The notes below the pieces were generated by a model, which had not been told where the DNA came from, did no database searches, and was given only the letters and a program-made list of their open reading frames with translations. Made by a program: the position numbers and the translations under genes. Shown here piece after piece: positions 35,335-49,843 of a stretch of 64,000 nucleotides of DNA. Origin of the DNA: Impatiens glandulifera (lineage: Eukaryota > Streptophyta > Magnoliopsida > Ericales > Balsaminaceae); assembly GCF_907164915.1 (NCBI RefSeq), contig NC_061865.1, positions 52,348,587-52,412,586 of the forward strand. The letters are read 5' to 3'. The stretch's first letter is position 1. Each line of letters starts with the position of its first letter.

Positions 35335-37091
35335 CACATTGGTGGATTATTTTGATAAGCTAATATTCTAGAGTTATATTTTTTCAATTTTAAATTGATA
35401 CACTGAATCCAATTTTAGAACTTCAATCTATTACAAAATTATTTTAATTTCAGAGTTAAATATCTTGCAAAATTAAAAATTGAATTAAAAATATTAAAAA
35501 GAAACTACAATGTTGAGATGTTTAGTAATTTACTAAGATAACTCAAGTGATACGAGTAGTTCTTAAGAAACTAAATATCAAATGACTCGACTCCAACTTA
35601 AAACATCTTAAATTGAAATAGAGGAGAGGGTTAAAAGGATCCGCCACATTCCTACATAAAAACAAATTTGTGAGTTGTTTAGTGATAGTAAAGTAAATGT
35701 TAATGTTCTGAGTTTTGATTTTTAAAATAAATTAAAGTGGTTACTCTTACTTGTAATTGTAACTCGTGCATTTTCATGAGTGTTGACAAACCGAGAAAAA
35801 AAAATTAAGTATCATTATATATATATATATATTAGTTAGTTAAAAAATTGAATTTGTATGGTTAAAACGTATCGCGTTCATCAAATTTAGTGTTGAATTT
35901 AAAATATAAAGTCTTATTAGCCTAGTTAGTTAAAGGCTTGTATTTATTTTGTTAGGTTGCGAGTTCGAAATACACCTATAGTTATGGGCGGGTCAAGTCA
36001 CAATACGACCCAAATATTCATTTACTTTCATATATATATATTCAAATTAACAACCGCTCTTAACCCGGCAAATCGGACACTTTGAAAATTAAAAATCATT
36101 TATATATATAGAGATATTGGTGAACTGCTCCTCAAGACAAATCAATTTAAATATTACATCGATTTAATTTCCAATTCTATATAAATTTATATTTTTAGAA
36201 AGAAAAAAAACCTTTACACTAATCATTGACCTTATTGATTAGGCTAAGTTAAGTGGGTATGGTCTATGTACCAAGAAATTGTCTAAGGGGATCGAAATGA
36301 GATTGGGTCCATGATTTCCACTTGGAAGTTAAAGCAAATATTCATAATGGAGGTCTAGATTTGAAACAATGATATTTAATAAATGACTTTTGAGAAAAGG
36401 TGTTTACTATTTATTATTTTTTATATATACATTATATATAAGATGAATATGTTAGGATTAAAGGAAGTCATTGGAGGTTTACCAAGACATGGATCACAAT
36501 AAATGAAGATTGAATAGTACAAATGAGAGTTGATTGTCATATATATATGTATCAGAAATGGTGAAATCGGTGACTCGCATAGTTTTTAAATCGTTGAATA
36601 GTATTTGGAGTCTTATGTGAAGTATGATTAGATTTACTAAATGATGCTCAAATTTTTTGATAATTGTGGAGAAATTTGAATTGACGCAAATGATGTTATA
36701 TACCTACATATTTGGATTATCATCCCGATTAATTTATGATGAACTATATGATTGGATAGAAATCGTTAAACCTTCAATAATGGTAATCGTTCAATGTGTT
36801 TTTTTAGGTTAGTTAAGGAAAGCCGGTGAAATCGGTCAAAGAATTAATCATTTTTTTTTAGGATTTTTGAGCCTGATAACCCGTTAGGTAATGTGTTTTT
36901 TTTTTCTTATTTTCATTTTTGTGACTTTATTTAATTTTCTAATGTCATGTTTTGAACGATTATTAACATTTTTAATATAAATGGACCAATAAAAAAATTA
37001 GTTCGAATGTATTTTTAAAAATATTCTATTTTTTGGCGGATAAATAGCAGTCAATAGGATTTTATAACAATAATATATTATATAATCACAA

Positions 37092-37163
37092 ATCAGAGTG
37101 GCGCAGCGGAAGCGTGGTGGGCCCATAACCCACAGGTCCCAGGATCGAAACCTGGCTCTGATA
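37092..37163 (+). tRNA. Initiator tRNA-Met (CAT), 72 nt
   Basis: A full cloverleaf can be drawn. The acceptor stem ATCAGAG pairs with CTCTGAT (37156-37162), with discriminator A at 37163. The D arm contains GTGGCGCAGCGG (A box). The anticodon stem GTGGG/CCCAC surrounds the loop CCCATAA, with CAT at 37124-37126. The T arm CCAGG-ATCGAAA-CCTGG starts its loop with A instead of T, and the A1-U72 pair is present: both are hallmarks of the eukaryotic initiator tRNA. No intron. It starts translation by delivering methionine to the 40S subunit. It looks functional. Confidence 0.97.
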
Positions 37164-37167
37164 ATCG

Positions 37168-37174
37168 TTTTTTT
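37168..37174 (+). terminator. RNA polymerase III terminator of the tRNA gene
   Basis: A run of seven T on the coding strand, four bases after the tRNA 3' end. Confidence 0.85.
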
Positions 37175-40100
37175 ACACAAATGTTATTGTCTATTAATTG
37201 CTTATTGTGTTTATATATTTTTATTAAATATAATTGTATACAAAAAAATAAATAAATTGTAAAGCCTAAAAGCAAATAAAAAACTACAAACCAAGATTCA
37301 TACAAGACTAAATATAAATTAGAGGCTCAATTTTCTTAAAAAGCTATATCATAAACAATGGAATACCATTATCCTTCTGTCATAGTTGATACTACTATAG
37401 AGTCTTTGTTCTTTTTAATAATCTTATCTTCATATAATTTATCAATTCTCCATACAATATTTTCTTTTTCTGTTGCTAAATTTCTCATAATTGATTCAAT
37501 CAAAAATTAAAATCATTGTTCTCATACAAATATTCCTCAATCATTGCTCAAGCAATTTTCCACTCGATTCTTTCTAGAAAAAGAACAAATAGGTGAATTG
37601 AGCAATTTAAATCAATATATGCATAATACTAGTAAAAAAATTGAAAGAGAAAGAAAAAAAAATCATGAAGGGACTTAAGTAAAATTAGTTATTTTTTAAT
37701 AATTATGTAAATATAACAATAAATTGATAACAATAGAATAATTCATGAAGGGATTCCAACGGTAATAAAATGTGGATATTCGTAGCCTCTCTGAGATAAT
37801 GAGTTCGAACTCGTCAGACAACAAGTTTTGCGCCTAGTTAAATGGTTAAGTGTGCTTGCGAGCTATGTGTTTAACCTACCGAAATTAGTTGCACTCTAAA
37901 GAAGAAGCGGAAAACTACATTCTAAAAATATTTTTTTGGAGGACATAAAGGAAATACCAAATTGAAGAAGAGTATAGAAGGTTGAACCCAAAATATGGGC
38001 AAAAGAGAAAATGCATCCATTCTCCTTGGGAAAAGACACCCATTTGTCATGTACCTTAACAAATTAAGGACCATAACCTAACACCTAATTTGATCTTGTA
38101 GGTATCCCAATTGCCCATGATCAACAAGCCCCTTGTCCCTTCTTCTTATTCTATCTTAATAAGAGGGAATATTGCATTAATTCCACCACTTCTTGCTTTT
38201 TTTTTATTGAGTATATTTAAAAGCAACCATTCATTTATTTATATAGTTATCAAGAATTATGTATTATGATTAGCAATCAAAAAGAGAAGTATGTTTTCAA
38301 ATAGACATGTTAACTTTATTTGAAAACACTTTCAAGCCCATATAAGGTGTGGTAATTTTTAATGTATCTTATCTAATCACATATTTGAGATTGAAAGGTC
38401 ATGTTGATGTTACTTCTAATTGCACCTAAAAGCATGCATTCTTTTTTTTAGTAGACCCAATCTTTCATGTCACTTTAGATCTCACATAGGACCAAGCAAG
38501 CATACACAAATTTTTAGGTACTTAAAAAAGGAGAAAGAGACATTGTTTCACCGATCATGGACATTGGGATTTGGGATTGCATTATGAAAGTGAAATGCAG
38601 TACAATGTGTCTTGTAGACGTCGTCCTCAATTAGGTCTTGTCCTCTTAAATTGTTTTCACATGTAGCTAGTTAAACTTATAAGTTATAATCCCCATTGAA
38701 ACTCCTTAAAGTTAAGGTTGTGACATTTTTATGTTTGTGTTAATTTATCTCAAGAATTAAACTATGATTAAATAGAAAAAGGGAGAATGAGTCACGCTTA
38801 GAAGGAAGAGAAATAGGTGGGTAGGTTTAAATAATGTCGAGTAGACTTGAATATTTGAATTTTCTTAATGTATTTAATTATCTAATTTTGTATCGGTTAC
38901 GATTCTATGCATATTATGATTCTATATATCTGCATTGAAGCATTGCTTTCGTCCCAGTTCTTTATGTGTTAGAGTTTAATGACCAATTATTATATAAATA
39001 TTCGTGGTATAACCCTATATAGTTATTGTGTAATCTATGTTTTAATATTATCTATACCGTGCGCATGTAACCAAGTTTTATTTGGCTGAACCACCATGAT
39101 AAAAAAAAATCGAGACCCACATCAAGTCTGGTTCGTATCGAGGTTATTTAAATAATTCATGTTCTTGTTCAAATTTGAATTATAAAAAAGTGATTATTTT
39201 GAAAAAAATACTTAAAAAAAGTATTAATATATAATTAAAAGTATATTTTTTAAATTAAATTAAATCATTTTAATATTTTAGTCGGTAATTAATTTGATTG
39301 ATATTATTAATAAAAGATTCACCATTTCCTTCATTGATTGAAGATGATAGGTCTAAGTTTAGCCACTTTTGTTTTTAGCTTATAAATTGAATCAAAATAG
39401 AGAGATCTTCATCATGTTCTAAGTATTGTTTAAAAAAATAAAACCAATCTTCAAAAATCTCTATCCTGTCAAACCCTAACTTCTAATGGGAAGCTAGCAA
39501 GCAAAGCCTATAGCTTAGCTGGTCAACTTTAGTAAAAAAAACTACTTTATCAAGAAGGGATCCCCCCAATTAGGGTAAGAGAGCCCACATGAAGCAATGT
39601 AGAGCCTACCATATTTGTTTGATAATTCTTGTAAAAGAATATTTATTTATTTTATTATTATAACCAACACTCTTTAATATCATCTTAAGGGATGATTGAA
39701 CTTGACATGCATGTTTCTCTAATTAATTATTACTTTTTTTTTTTAGAGATTGTGCATATCTCTTATGTCTTGTTTAAGATATATCAATATAATCTAAAAC
39801 TCCATAAAAAAAACTTCTTCTATTTACTATTTCTTCTCATTAATTAGTCTAGAAAATTAATCTATAATTAGACTATTAAAGTTATAGGTTTGAATGAAAT
39901 GAAACATCATAACAAAAATATTAAAAGCATAATATAATTTTGCTAAACAAAATTCATTTAGTTAGTTACAGGAGAAATAAAAAAAATAAGTTAAATAATA
40001 AAATAAATAAATAAATAAAGAGAAGATAAAATGAGTTAATATCTAGTTACTTTACAAGATTATGAGTTGTATTTCAATTTAGAACGTTTTAAAAGTGAGA

Positions 40101-43100
40101 AAAATGTATTTAAGATAATAATAATTTCCCAAAAAAAAACACAAATCCGAAATAAACTTGCTTATACCAAAAACTCAACAAAAACAAAAACAAAAGAAAA
40201 AATCTTTAACCCTAAACACCATAAACTTCAAACCTTTTTTTAATAAAAGTTATTGGGCTTTTATTTATTTTTTTAACTTAGTAAATTGGGCTTGCATACA
40301 ATCATATTCTTCTCTTCATATTAGCCCAAATTAATTTGAACATATCCAACAAGGTATAACAACCAAATATTAAATGAACTTTAATAAATGAGGAATATAT
40401 TTTTAATTACTTCCATTTGATAGGAATTAGGATAAATCTTACAAAAAAAAAAATTAGAATAACCCATGTCATCTTTTAAGCCAACAGTTTGACTTACATT
40501 ATAGTTTATATATATATCCTGAAATAAATATAGTGAGTGTCACATCAATTCGTTCACCTTGTAACAGTCATATATATTATTCTAGAGATAATGGTCAATT
40601 TTGATTGAAATAAAAAATAAAGTAGATAAGATAAAAGAGAGTAAAAAAAGCCTATTTTAGTGGAAGCACTTGAAAAAGGAACCAATTCCTTGTTTAATCA
40701 TTTTTATGTTATATGCATTTCAAGTTTGATCATAGGGTACCCCTACTTGCAATATAAGGAGGTACCTAACCCAAATAAATTTAAACTACTAAACTTGATA
40801 GGTATATCACTTTTACTCCCAATCTGAAAAAATACTGGAAATTTGATATTTTTATTTTTTGTTGGCTGTGTTTGAAAAAAAAATACAATTGAAATATTTA
40901 AATTAAAATCTATAAACGTTGAAAATCTATATATATAAAAATAAAAAAATTGAAAGCATTCTAAAAATTAATAATATTAAAAAAAAAAAAAATCAAGTTT
41001 CGAGTACCGGGAGTAGGTTTCGCCCATTTCCCATCCTAACCCGAAACCTAATTTTATATTCTTGAACTCGTCGGTATCCATAAGTATAAATTTATGAATA
41101 CTAGTTGAGTTGAAGTAAACTGGTGGATCCAGATTCGGTTTGGGAGTTAATCAATTTTCTAAAAAAAATAGAAGCTCGATAATCGGATAATCGGTTTGGT
41201 AACGTTGTTATATTATATTTTTTTTATTTCATGTAATGTTTTGTTTATAACAGTGTTTAACCAATTTTTATTATTTTTAATATACATTAAATTAACATTT
41301 AAAAAAAATTAAAGTAATTCGAATAATAAATTCTTGGTTTTGAAAACTTATATTGATGAAAATTGAAAAACTAATGTGTAATTATATTATTATATGAAAT
41401 AGTTTTATACATTTTAATATTAAATGTGATTCCAACTAATCAAAATTTAATAGTTATATGTTACTCAAAATATATGTATTTTAAAAAATATTTCAAGTGT
41501 CAATCATTTATGGAGCATAAACACTTTATTAAATTTTGTTAGGTACATGAATATGACCGGTGCTTTGTTATTTACTATTTGTTTTTGTATTATTAATTAA
41601 TTTATAAATATTTTTATATAATGGGTTGGGAGATTTCAATTATCTTAATCATCCTTGTTTAAATAAACACATTATCTATTATGGTTCATTTCACTTTTTT
41701 TATTTAAATTTATTTCAATAAAATAATCTGTCTCCTCTAACCATACACATGACATGCTTAGTGACTTTATTCAATTAAGATTAATTGTCATTGATCAATT
41801 ATTTTAATTTTATTTATTTTATAATTAAAAAAACATTAATTTTATTAATTCATTTAATCCATAAGATGACAGCTCATTAGAAAACATTCAATTGTTCAAG
41901 TTATTAATCACAAAACAACAACTCAAACATAAATGTAAAAAATTAGCTACATTAGTAATCACAAAAAACCACTCATGAGTGGTTGATTTTTTCGATTTCT
42001 GGGAAACCAAAGTCCGAAATTCTTAACCGATCATTCTCGTTTTTTTTTTTACCTGAATTTGTTCTCGGAGTGACTACTACTTTAAACTATAATCTTCGTA
42101 GTAACGAAAATTTAGTGTGAAAATTTTGATTTTTAAGTAAAATATTTCTTTTCAATGCATGTCTTGATCAATCACCTTAAATATCTATGTACACAAGGAG
42201 ACAACACTTTTCCTGCTTATCTTATAGTACAACTTGAACTTATGAACCTTCATATTTGCAGCCAACTAATTTAAAGGAACAATATCCTTAGGGATTTTTT
42301 TATTATTAATTCATTTATGAAATATTTAATATTAGATTGAGAATAAAATGAGTTATAGAAACTAATAATTGGAAAAATGAAGATTTTAAAAAAAAATTTA
42401 TAAGAACATAGGATTATCCAAGAACTACAAATAAAATATCAAGTCAAATTATTATTATGATTTAAAAAAGCAAAATTTTTCTTGGGTTATTTTGCGATGT
42501 TCAGATATGACTTATTTAAATAATCTTGTTTGATTTAAGGTTAAATTTTAGTTATTTTGTTAAAATACTTAGAAGACTATTAATATTTAATGAAAAATAA
42601 CTTTTTGGAAAAAGAAATATAAAATATGTTGGTTGATAAATTGATTTACAAAGTATAGGTAAATCAAATGAAGAATTTTAACATTAAGTATAATTAAAAT
42701 TGGTTGATAAAGTGATAAACTAATTTTAATGTATTTTAATATTATCTAAACAAAATTAACATTAATGACAACATAATAGCAATTTTAAACATTTATTTTA
42801 TTAAATAAAAACAAAAGGATCAGGTATATTCGAAAATTTTATTACTAAATTATAACTTTAATTAATATATTTTTACTCCGAATTGATTGGTGCAGTTATT
42901 TGAATAAACCATATATCTAACTCTAATTAATATATCGTTTTTTTATTATATTAAAACCTTATATCAGATGGATCATATATTTTTTGGTTCAAATTGTATC
43001 GGTATATAGGTTCGAATCGGTTTAAATTTCACCCGTTAAATTATCTTATTTGATAGAAATCGATAAAAACGATAATTTATTAATAGTTTATCAAAATAAA

Positions 43101-44565
43101 AGAAAAAATTCATTAAAAATTTCGTGCCAAACAAAATGAACGCATTTTCTTGGAATTACCTCATTTAAAAATGTTCTCTTGATTTGTTTATATTGTATAA
43201 TGAAGATATTCTAACTAAACTATATACATCCACTTAAAAAGAAAACACATATTTTTGTAAGATTAATAAATTTGGTGGAACAGCTTGAAACAGGAGGACA
43301 AATTCCAACTCAATAACTTTGTTTTCTAAAATGACATATCTTTATAAAGAGATTGAAAGTTAGGGTTTAAAAGAAACAAGAACAGCTTTCATGCATGGGT
43401 CAAAGCTGTAATTTTCATTAATATTTATTTATTTTTTTAAATTTGAATAAAAAAATAATAAAAAATGTATTTAAGTGGACCTTATTGATTGTGTCACGGA
43501 CAAGACCACAAATTGAACACAAACCTTTGCATGTGATATTATGTTAACATGCAAGCTTTACAACAAACAAATACTTTAATTCTCCACCTCCTATCTTATT
43601 TTTTTAATCTTGTCATGTCCCATTTTTTTCATCATTAATTAATGCGTCTGTCTAATTTAAGGATCTAAATAAATCATGGAAAGCCATCTAAGTACTATGT
43701 ATCACTCATGCACATACCCTTGTTTGAAAATTGGATGTTTTTGTACCACCCTTTAGTTTTGGAGCTCTATTTCCAATCTTATCCAACACAAATTCTTAAA
43801 CACTTTTTTATTTGAGGATCACACTTTTATTTAATTGGTGGTAGAAGGTTTGATCCGTTAATAAAGTTGTTTAAATTAATTAGAATCGAGCTTCGAGTTT
43901 CACTTTTCATATTTTGAGGTTTCAAATTTGTTAAACATTAACATCTCTTTTGACGATATTGATGTTTGTATAGTTTAAATTGTTTACTTAATAAATTTTA
44001 TTTCTTAATTAACGGAGCATTACTTCTACGATCAAGTGATTAATTAAATGTTTTATACTTTACAAAATTATTGAAGAATTTGCAAATGTATATATTCTAT
44101 ATTTTCATATTAATCAGGACAACAAACAATTGGTATCAATGATTTTTATTGTTAAATTAATAAGAATAAAACAAATTCATTTTGAGGGTGATTTAGGAAA
44201 ACTGTGTATTTACACTTTCATAAAAAAAATATATATATTGTCTTCAATGGGGATGTATTAATTATTTGTAAATACTAAAATTTACATAATAAAACGGTAA
44301 GAAATAACCAATGAAAACTAACATTACAAGAAAACTAACTTTTTCTTAAATATTCCAAAAATACGATAAGATCTCCTAATGGAATATTTGTCCACCTTTT
44401 GATAAAATAAAAAAGATTGCATTATGAAAGTCAAATCAAATAGATCATGAATTAGTGGTGTCTACTATTAATATGAGAGTTTGTGGGAAGCTTGAATTTC
44501 TTGCTTTAATTAGATTGTTAGGATGGATTTAGAGGGTCTTTTTTATTATATTAGGGTAAAATTTG

Positions 44566-44716
44566 TTTTTTTTTTTTTTTAGAATAAATGAGAGCTAACA
44601 TGACACCTCACAGTCGTGACTACCCGCTTAAACTACAAATACTTCCAGATGCAATCGAACATATGACCTTTTGGTCTCTTAATTAAGTCGACTCTTATCA
44701 CTGGACTACCTTGGTA
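44566..44716 (-). repeat. tRNA-derived SINE-like copy with A tail
   Basis: On the minus strand: GTAGTCCAGTGATAAGAGTC (A-box-like), AGACCAAAAGGTCATATGTT, GTTCGATTGCATC (B-box-like), a body ending GTTAGCTCTCATTTATTCT, then fifteen A. This is the clearest of the family. Flanking TTAGGGTAAAATTT and TTTAGGTAAAGT could be a decayed target duplication. Confidence 0.6.
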
Positions 44717-45294
44717 GGATTTTAGGTAAAGTAAAAAATGTAAGGAAAAAATTTAAGTAAGAGTTTAAGCGAGTCAGTTCGGTAAATTTGTTTATCAGAA
44801 TGCACAACTATACCATTGAAATTTGTTTTAGAAAATCTCAAAATGTCGATTTGGTTGGTTTGATTTAATTGGTTAGAGAATTAATTCAGTTGGTTAGATC
44901 GATTTCATTCGTTAAAAAAAATTTATTAAATAATATAAGGAGATAATATGTATAATTCTCCATATAAATTTAATAAAATTTGAAATATCTCTATACATAT
45001 ATAATCTTATTTGAAATTAATTATTTTATATTTATTTTTATTTAAATTTACTAAATAAACATATAATATAACATGTTATAACACCCGATGATTTATTTTG
45101 AAAATAGTCACAAAATTTTCTTATACTTTACATATATATTTTTTATTTTTTAAAATTCTACTACATGAAATGTTCTCACTAAATTTTCAATTAAATATAC
45201 ATATATAAAACATTATACATATTACCCTATATATAATTATACATAATTTTTTTTAAAAACTTATATAAATTATATATTAAGAAAACAAATAACA

Positions 45295-45297
<3 letters not shown>

Positions 45298-45358
<61 letters not shown>
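45298..45358. repeat. AT dinucleotide microsatellite, about 61 bp
   Basis: Uninterrupted alternating A and T, about thirty repeats. Confidence 0.97.
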
Positions 45359-45360
<2 letters not shown>

Positions 45361-46029
45361 TTTAATCATTGAAAACTTAATTATTAAAAATTATTAGAGT
45401 AAAAAGTAAATAATAATTAAATTATGTATATTTTTTAAATTTTAAATATAATCAATTAGTCGGTTTTGACAAATTTTTATATGTAAACTTTACACCGAAC
45501 TATTTGACTAATTTTAATTTGGTTAGACTTCTAAGCACATCGACATCAATTTTGGGTAGAATCACAATTGGTAATAAACTAAATACACTTTTTGAAACTA
45601 TGAGTGCGTTTAATTCAACGTTTGCATAATATTCCATTTCAGTAATTTTACGTAATAAGTTAACGCAAAAATTATAATCAAACACATTTTGAGTTTAAAC
45701 ACAATTTTATTTTTATCTTCTTTCTCTAGAAAATAAGTTGGGATGAATAAATTGAGTATAAACTAAATCATATCAAGAATACCTAAGAATAAGTTTAATA
45801 AAATGAGTATAAGTTGAATCAAATTTACCCAAACATTCATATCTAAGTTTTCTAGATTGATTTATATTGGCTTTGAATGAAGATGAATTGCATCTATACT
45901 TCATACCAATTATGTATATAGTAAAATCTGAATTACTATATACATTATACATCCTATGAAGAGGGTTAAATGAACTATAAAGAGAATAGAGGTTAGAAGA
46001 ATAGCATAAAGAATAAAATTACAATATTT

Positions 46030-49000
46030 GAAATTATTGAAATAAACGTTGCCTAAGGTTGCTTCAAAGAAGAATGAAAATTTATTCATAACTCTAATGG
46101 AGTTAAGAACATAATTTGGGTAGAATTGGATAAAAGAAGGGATAAAATCAAGAATTTTTTTTTAAAGCAATCAAATTATTTTGACAGAGGTTATCAATCA
46201 GGTGACAAGAGTAAAAATCTTATTTACGGTAATCTATGCAAGGAACTCTGGGACAGAGAGAAAGACACTTTGGAATGATTTGAGAAGAAGAATTACAGAC
46301 GACGAACTATGCGTTATTATGGGAGATTTTAATGTTACAAGATTCAGGAATGAAAGAGAGTCTGAGACGGACATAACACAAGACATGCATGATTTCAATG
46401 AATGCATTCGAGACATAAGCTGCATTGAATTGTCTTCCTCGGGTAATCTGTTTTCATGGTTAGCTTTAAGAAGGGCAGACAACATGAGAAATATCAGAAT
46501 TAATAGAGACCTAGTAAATGAAAATGGGTGGAGTTTTGAAATCAGGTATCTTTAACCACTGCCTTTTGAAATTCTTTTGAGAGAGGGAGAAAAAACAGAA
46601 AAAAATCTTTTAAGTTCCTCAATTTCTGGATGAGAGATGAAAGATTTAATAAAATTCTTAATAAAACTTGAAACATCAGAGTTAATGGAACAAAGATATT
46701 TAGAGTTTGTGAGAAACTAAAATTACTGAAAGGAAAGATGAATAAGTTAAACCGAAAAAAATACAGTGGGATTTCTAAAAGAGTAAAGGAATCTAGAACG
46801 AAACTAGAGAAAATACAAAGTAAGGTACTAAGAACCCGAATCTACCTTATAATAGGGAAGAGGAAAAAGAGGTTCTTACGCGATTCAGGGATCTATGTTC
46901 TAAAGATGAAAGCTTGCTAAGTAAAAATCTAGAGAAAAATGACTTTCATTAATTAGGAGACAAGAATACTTATTTCTTCTATAAAAATGTTCATCAAGGA
47001 ATTTCAAAAATTGGGTCTTAAGGCTCACAAACTCAAATGAAGATGTTTTACAAGGACAAAATGTAGTTAATGAGGAAGCAATAAATTTCTACAAAGGGCT
47101 AATTGGAACAAAAATGAGCACAATAATAGTGGACAACCGAAGATTGCTTCAACAAATTGTGCAAAGAAAAATCAGTGAGGAAAGTGGTAACTAATTGATT
47201 ACAAGAGTCAGTTTATAAGAAGTCAAAAAAGTAGTATTTTCGATGAAAGGGATAAAAGCTCAGGGCCATATAGTTTCAACACGAACTTCTTCAAAGAAAA
47301 CTAGGAAATAGTGGGTAAAAATGTAAGCGAAGGGGTTTTGGAATTCTTCCATAATAGGAAAATGTTGAAGCAATGGAACGTCATAGTGTTGAATTTGATT
47401 CATAAGAATTCAATTCCTGAAAAAATTCAGAACTTTCATCATATTTCACGCTGCAATATTATTTACAAAATCGTTTCTAAATTTTTTTCACAACGTTTGA
47501 AAACAGTTATTGATAAACTTGTAAGATTAGGAAAATCATCATTTATTCTTAAACGATATATTTCCCCTAACATTCTACTCATGCAAAACTTATTGAATGG
47601 ATATGGCAAAAAAACATATCGTCACGTGTGGCTTTCAAAATTGACATTATAAAAGATTTTGACTAGATCAGATGAGAATCAATCCACGAGTTCCTCCTTG
47701 CTGCATATTTTCCAATTATTTTCACTTATTGGATTATGCAATGTGTTTTCACTCCTCACTTTGTTGTGAGCGTGAATGGTATTCATGGAGGCTTCTTCAA
47801 GGGTGAGGCAAGGAGACCATATATTTCCTTACATATTCGTCTTAACAATGGAAATTCTTGACTGCATTTTTAAAATGCTTTTGAGAAGTCATCATTTCAA
47901 ATTTCACTCGTACTGCAAAGAAGAAGCAATACACCATATATGTTTTGCAGATGATATATTTTGTGGCTTATTCGGATGTTAAATCTATTAGTATAATCAG
48001 AGAAGCTCTAACAATCTTTTCGAGTATTACAGGTTTATACATCAATGAGGACAAAAGTCAGACTTTCTATGGAGGGATTAATGAAGAAAAGAAAGAAAAC
48101 ATATTCAATATTATGGGAATCAAGGAGGTGAACTACTAGTGAAATACCTTAGAGTAGCTTTGTCATCAAAACAACTCCGATATAATCACTTCAGACAACT
48201 GGTAGAAAATGTTAAAAATTATGTCTTTGGTTGGGCTACGAAAAAAATGTTTTATGTAGGTAGAAATATCGAACTCGTTAAAAGAGTCATATTTGAAATT
48301 ATTGGTTATTGAGCACAATAGATAGTCATCCCAAAGAAATAATGGCTGAACTAGATAGAATCATGAGAGGAATAAAAATGTCAAATGGGAGGATATTTGC
48401 ACTCCCATAGAAGAAGGCGAACTAGGAATAAAAATTTGTGTTTAATGGAACAAAGCCCTCACCATTATGAACCTATGAGCGTTGGAGCATAAAGCGGACT
48501 CCCTGTGAGTCAAATGAGTGCATACAAGATTTATGAAAGAAGAGAAAGAGTATATGGACATGGAGAATCAATGAAAGAATGACATGGTTATTGAAGAAGA
48601 TCCTTAAAATAAGAAAAAATGTATTTCAAATGGTGTAAACCACAACTGAAAATGAAATAGGGGTACTATTCTAGCATGATCCTTGGTTGGATAATATTCT
48701 CATTATGTTCAAAAAAGAAATACAAGGAAGTAGAGTTAGAAGAGAATGCATTAAATACTCATTTAGAGACGTCTAAGAAGGTAAATGTGATTCACTTCTA
48801 AGGCGTATTCTAAAAGATAATAGAATTCTAAACCTAATGAGCCAGAAGCAACTCAATGAAAGAAATAATGAAATATGCTAAAAAACAGAAAGCAACGAGA
48901 AGTTCATTACAGGAAAGACATGAAAAATGGTTAGAACAAATGGACATGAGGTATATTGACATAATGTGGTATGGTCTCCAAATATTATTTATTGTCGCAA

Positions 49001-49342
49001 ATTTATTCTTTGGCTGGTATACAGGAAAATGTTGACAATAAAAGACAGAATTCAAAAATACATAAACATTTTTAATATCAACTATGTCTTATGTTCAGGA
49101 GTTGAGGAAAGTATAAATCATTTATTTGGGGAATGCTAATTTTTAATACAAATTTAAAGGAAGTATACTATAAACATGAACATTATCAACTTTTTAAAAC
49201 ATGTGAAAAAAAATTCAAGAATGAATGAAGAATAAAGTAAAAGGAAAAAATTATCTAGAATTGATCTTAAATTATTTTTTTTTTCTTTTTTAGGTTTTTT
49301 TTTAATGAAATTACACTAAATTATTTTAAAAAAAAAATAAAG
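46030..49342 (+). mobile_element. 5'-truncated, decayed LINE (L1-like) retrotransposon
   Basis: Only ORF2-type sequence is seen, broken by many stops and frameshifts. In order: endonuclease (IIWVELDK near 46115; FTVIYARNSGTERKTLW then CVIMGDFN and FNECIRDISCIELSSSGNLFSW, 46181-46555); reverse transcriptase (VFSMKGIKAQG near 47240; HHISRCNIIYKIVSKFFSQRLK, 47440-47520; VRQGDHIFPYIFVLTMEIL near 47800; FADDIF at 47944); the domain after it (FSSITGLYINEDKS, VFGWATKKMFYVGR); and a C-terminal zinc-binding knuckle (LTIKDRIQKYINIF, YVLCSGVEESINHLFGEC, 49020-49140). ORF1 is missing. The 3' end is placed at an A run near 49342. No target duplication was resolved and the left border is approximate. Confidence 0.88.
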
Positions 49343-49843
49343 TAATCTTAGCGAAAACATTAGATGATATTTTTAGTCATGTCTTGGATTGAGTATGTCA
49401 ATGACATTAAATTAGTTAAGTATATTTATAATATTTTAAAAAAATATATACTATAGAAATTTAACTAATTACCAATAATATTAATTATATTGAAATAGAA
49501 CCAATTATATATGTGATGCTTAAAGTTGTTTTTCCTTTATATATATATAATATATTTCTCACTTTCATTCTCTCTCTCTAAATACTTCCTCCAAACTCTC
49601 TCTCTAGGAAGCAGGACTAGAGTAGAGTAGATCATCAGAAAACCAGTGAAGCAGTTGCAGCTTCACCAGATTTCGTTAGTTATCCAACGGTTTCTCTCCC
49701 CTTTCCCGATCTTACCCCTTCTCTACAACTAAATTTACTCTTCAATGCCATTCATCTTCAACCTCTAGACAACCGCCACCACCATCGCCGCTGCTAGCTA
49801 GATCTATCACCACTTCTACTCTGTTTCTCTATCTACAAACACC
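49343..49843 (+). promoter_or_regulatory. Promoter and 5' leader of the PIN gene
   Basis: An AT-rich TATA-like stretch (TTTATATATATATAATAT, about 49537-49554) is followed by CT repeats (TTCTCTCTCTCT near 49568) and a C-rich leader to the ATG. The LINE remnant ends only about 200 bp upstream of the TATA-like stretch. Confidence 0.45.

Larger units (their letters stand above)
32280..37091. other. Intergenic stretch left of the initiator tRNA gene
   Basis: Mostly AT-rich. It contains a short tandem duplication (33266-33341), a GC-richer island at about 33590-33770 with GGGGCCCA and GTGGGTCCCATCC, and SINE-like segments near 35240-35334 and 35905-35970. The open frames are short and have no domain. 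No gene is supported. Confidence 0.45.
37175..46029. other. Long AT-rich intergenic stretch
   Basis: No gene is supported over nearly 9 kb. Items seen: a tRNA-like segment at about 37795-37890 (GCCTAGTTAAATGGTTAAG and GAGTTCGAACTCG), AT-rich MITE-like phrases near 39190-39310 and 42500-42720, a possible hAT relic near 40995-41120 (GAGTACCGGGAGTAGG, CCCATCCTAACCCG), a SINE-like copy at 44566-44716 and an AT microsatellite at 45298-45358. Confidence 0.45.

Noticed and set aside
37093..37305. 70-codon minus-strand frame over the tRNA
   Set aside because: Accidental antisense reading of the initiator tRNA gene.
46738..48139. Three separate short genes
   Set aside because: They are pieces of one broken LINE reverse transcriptase read in different frames.
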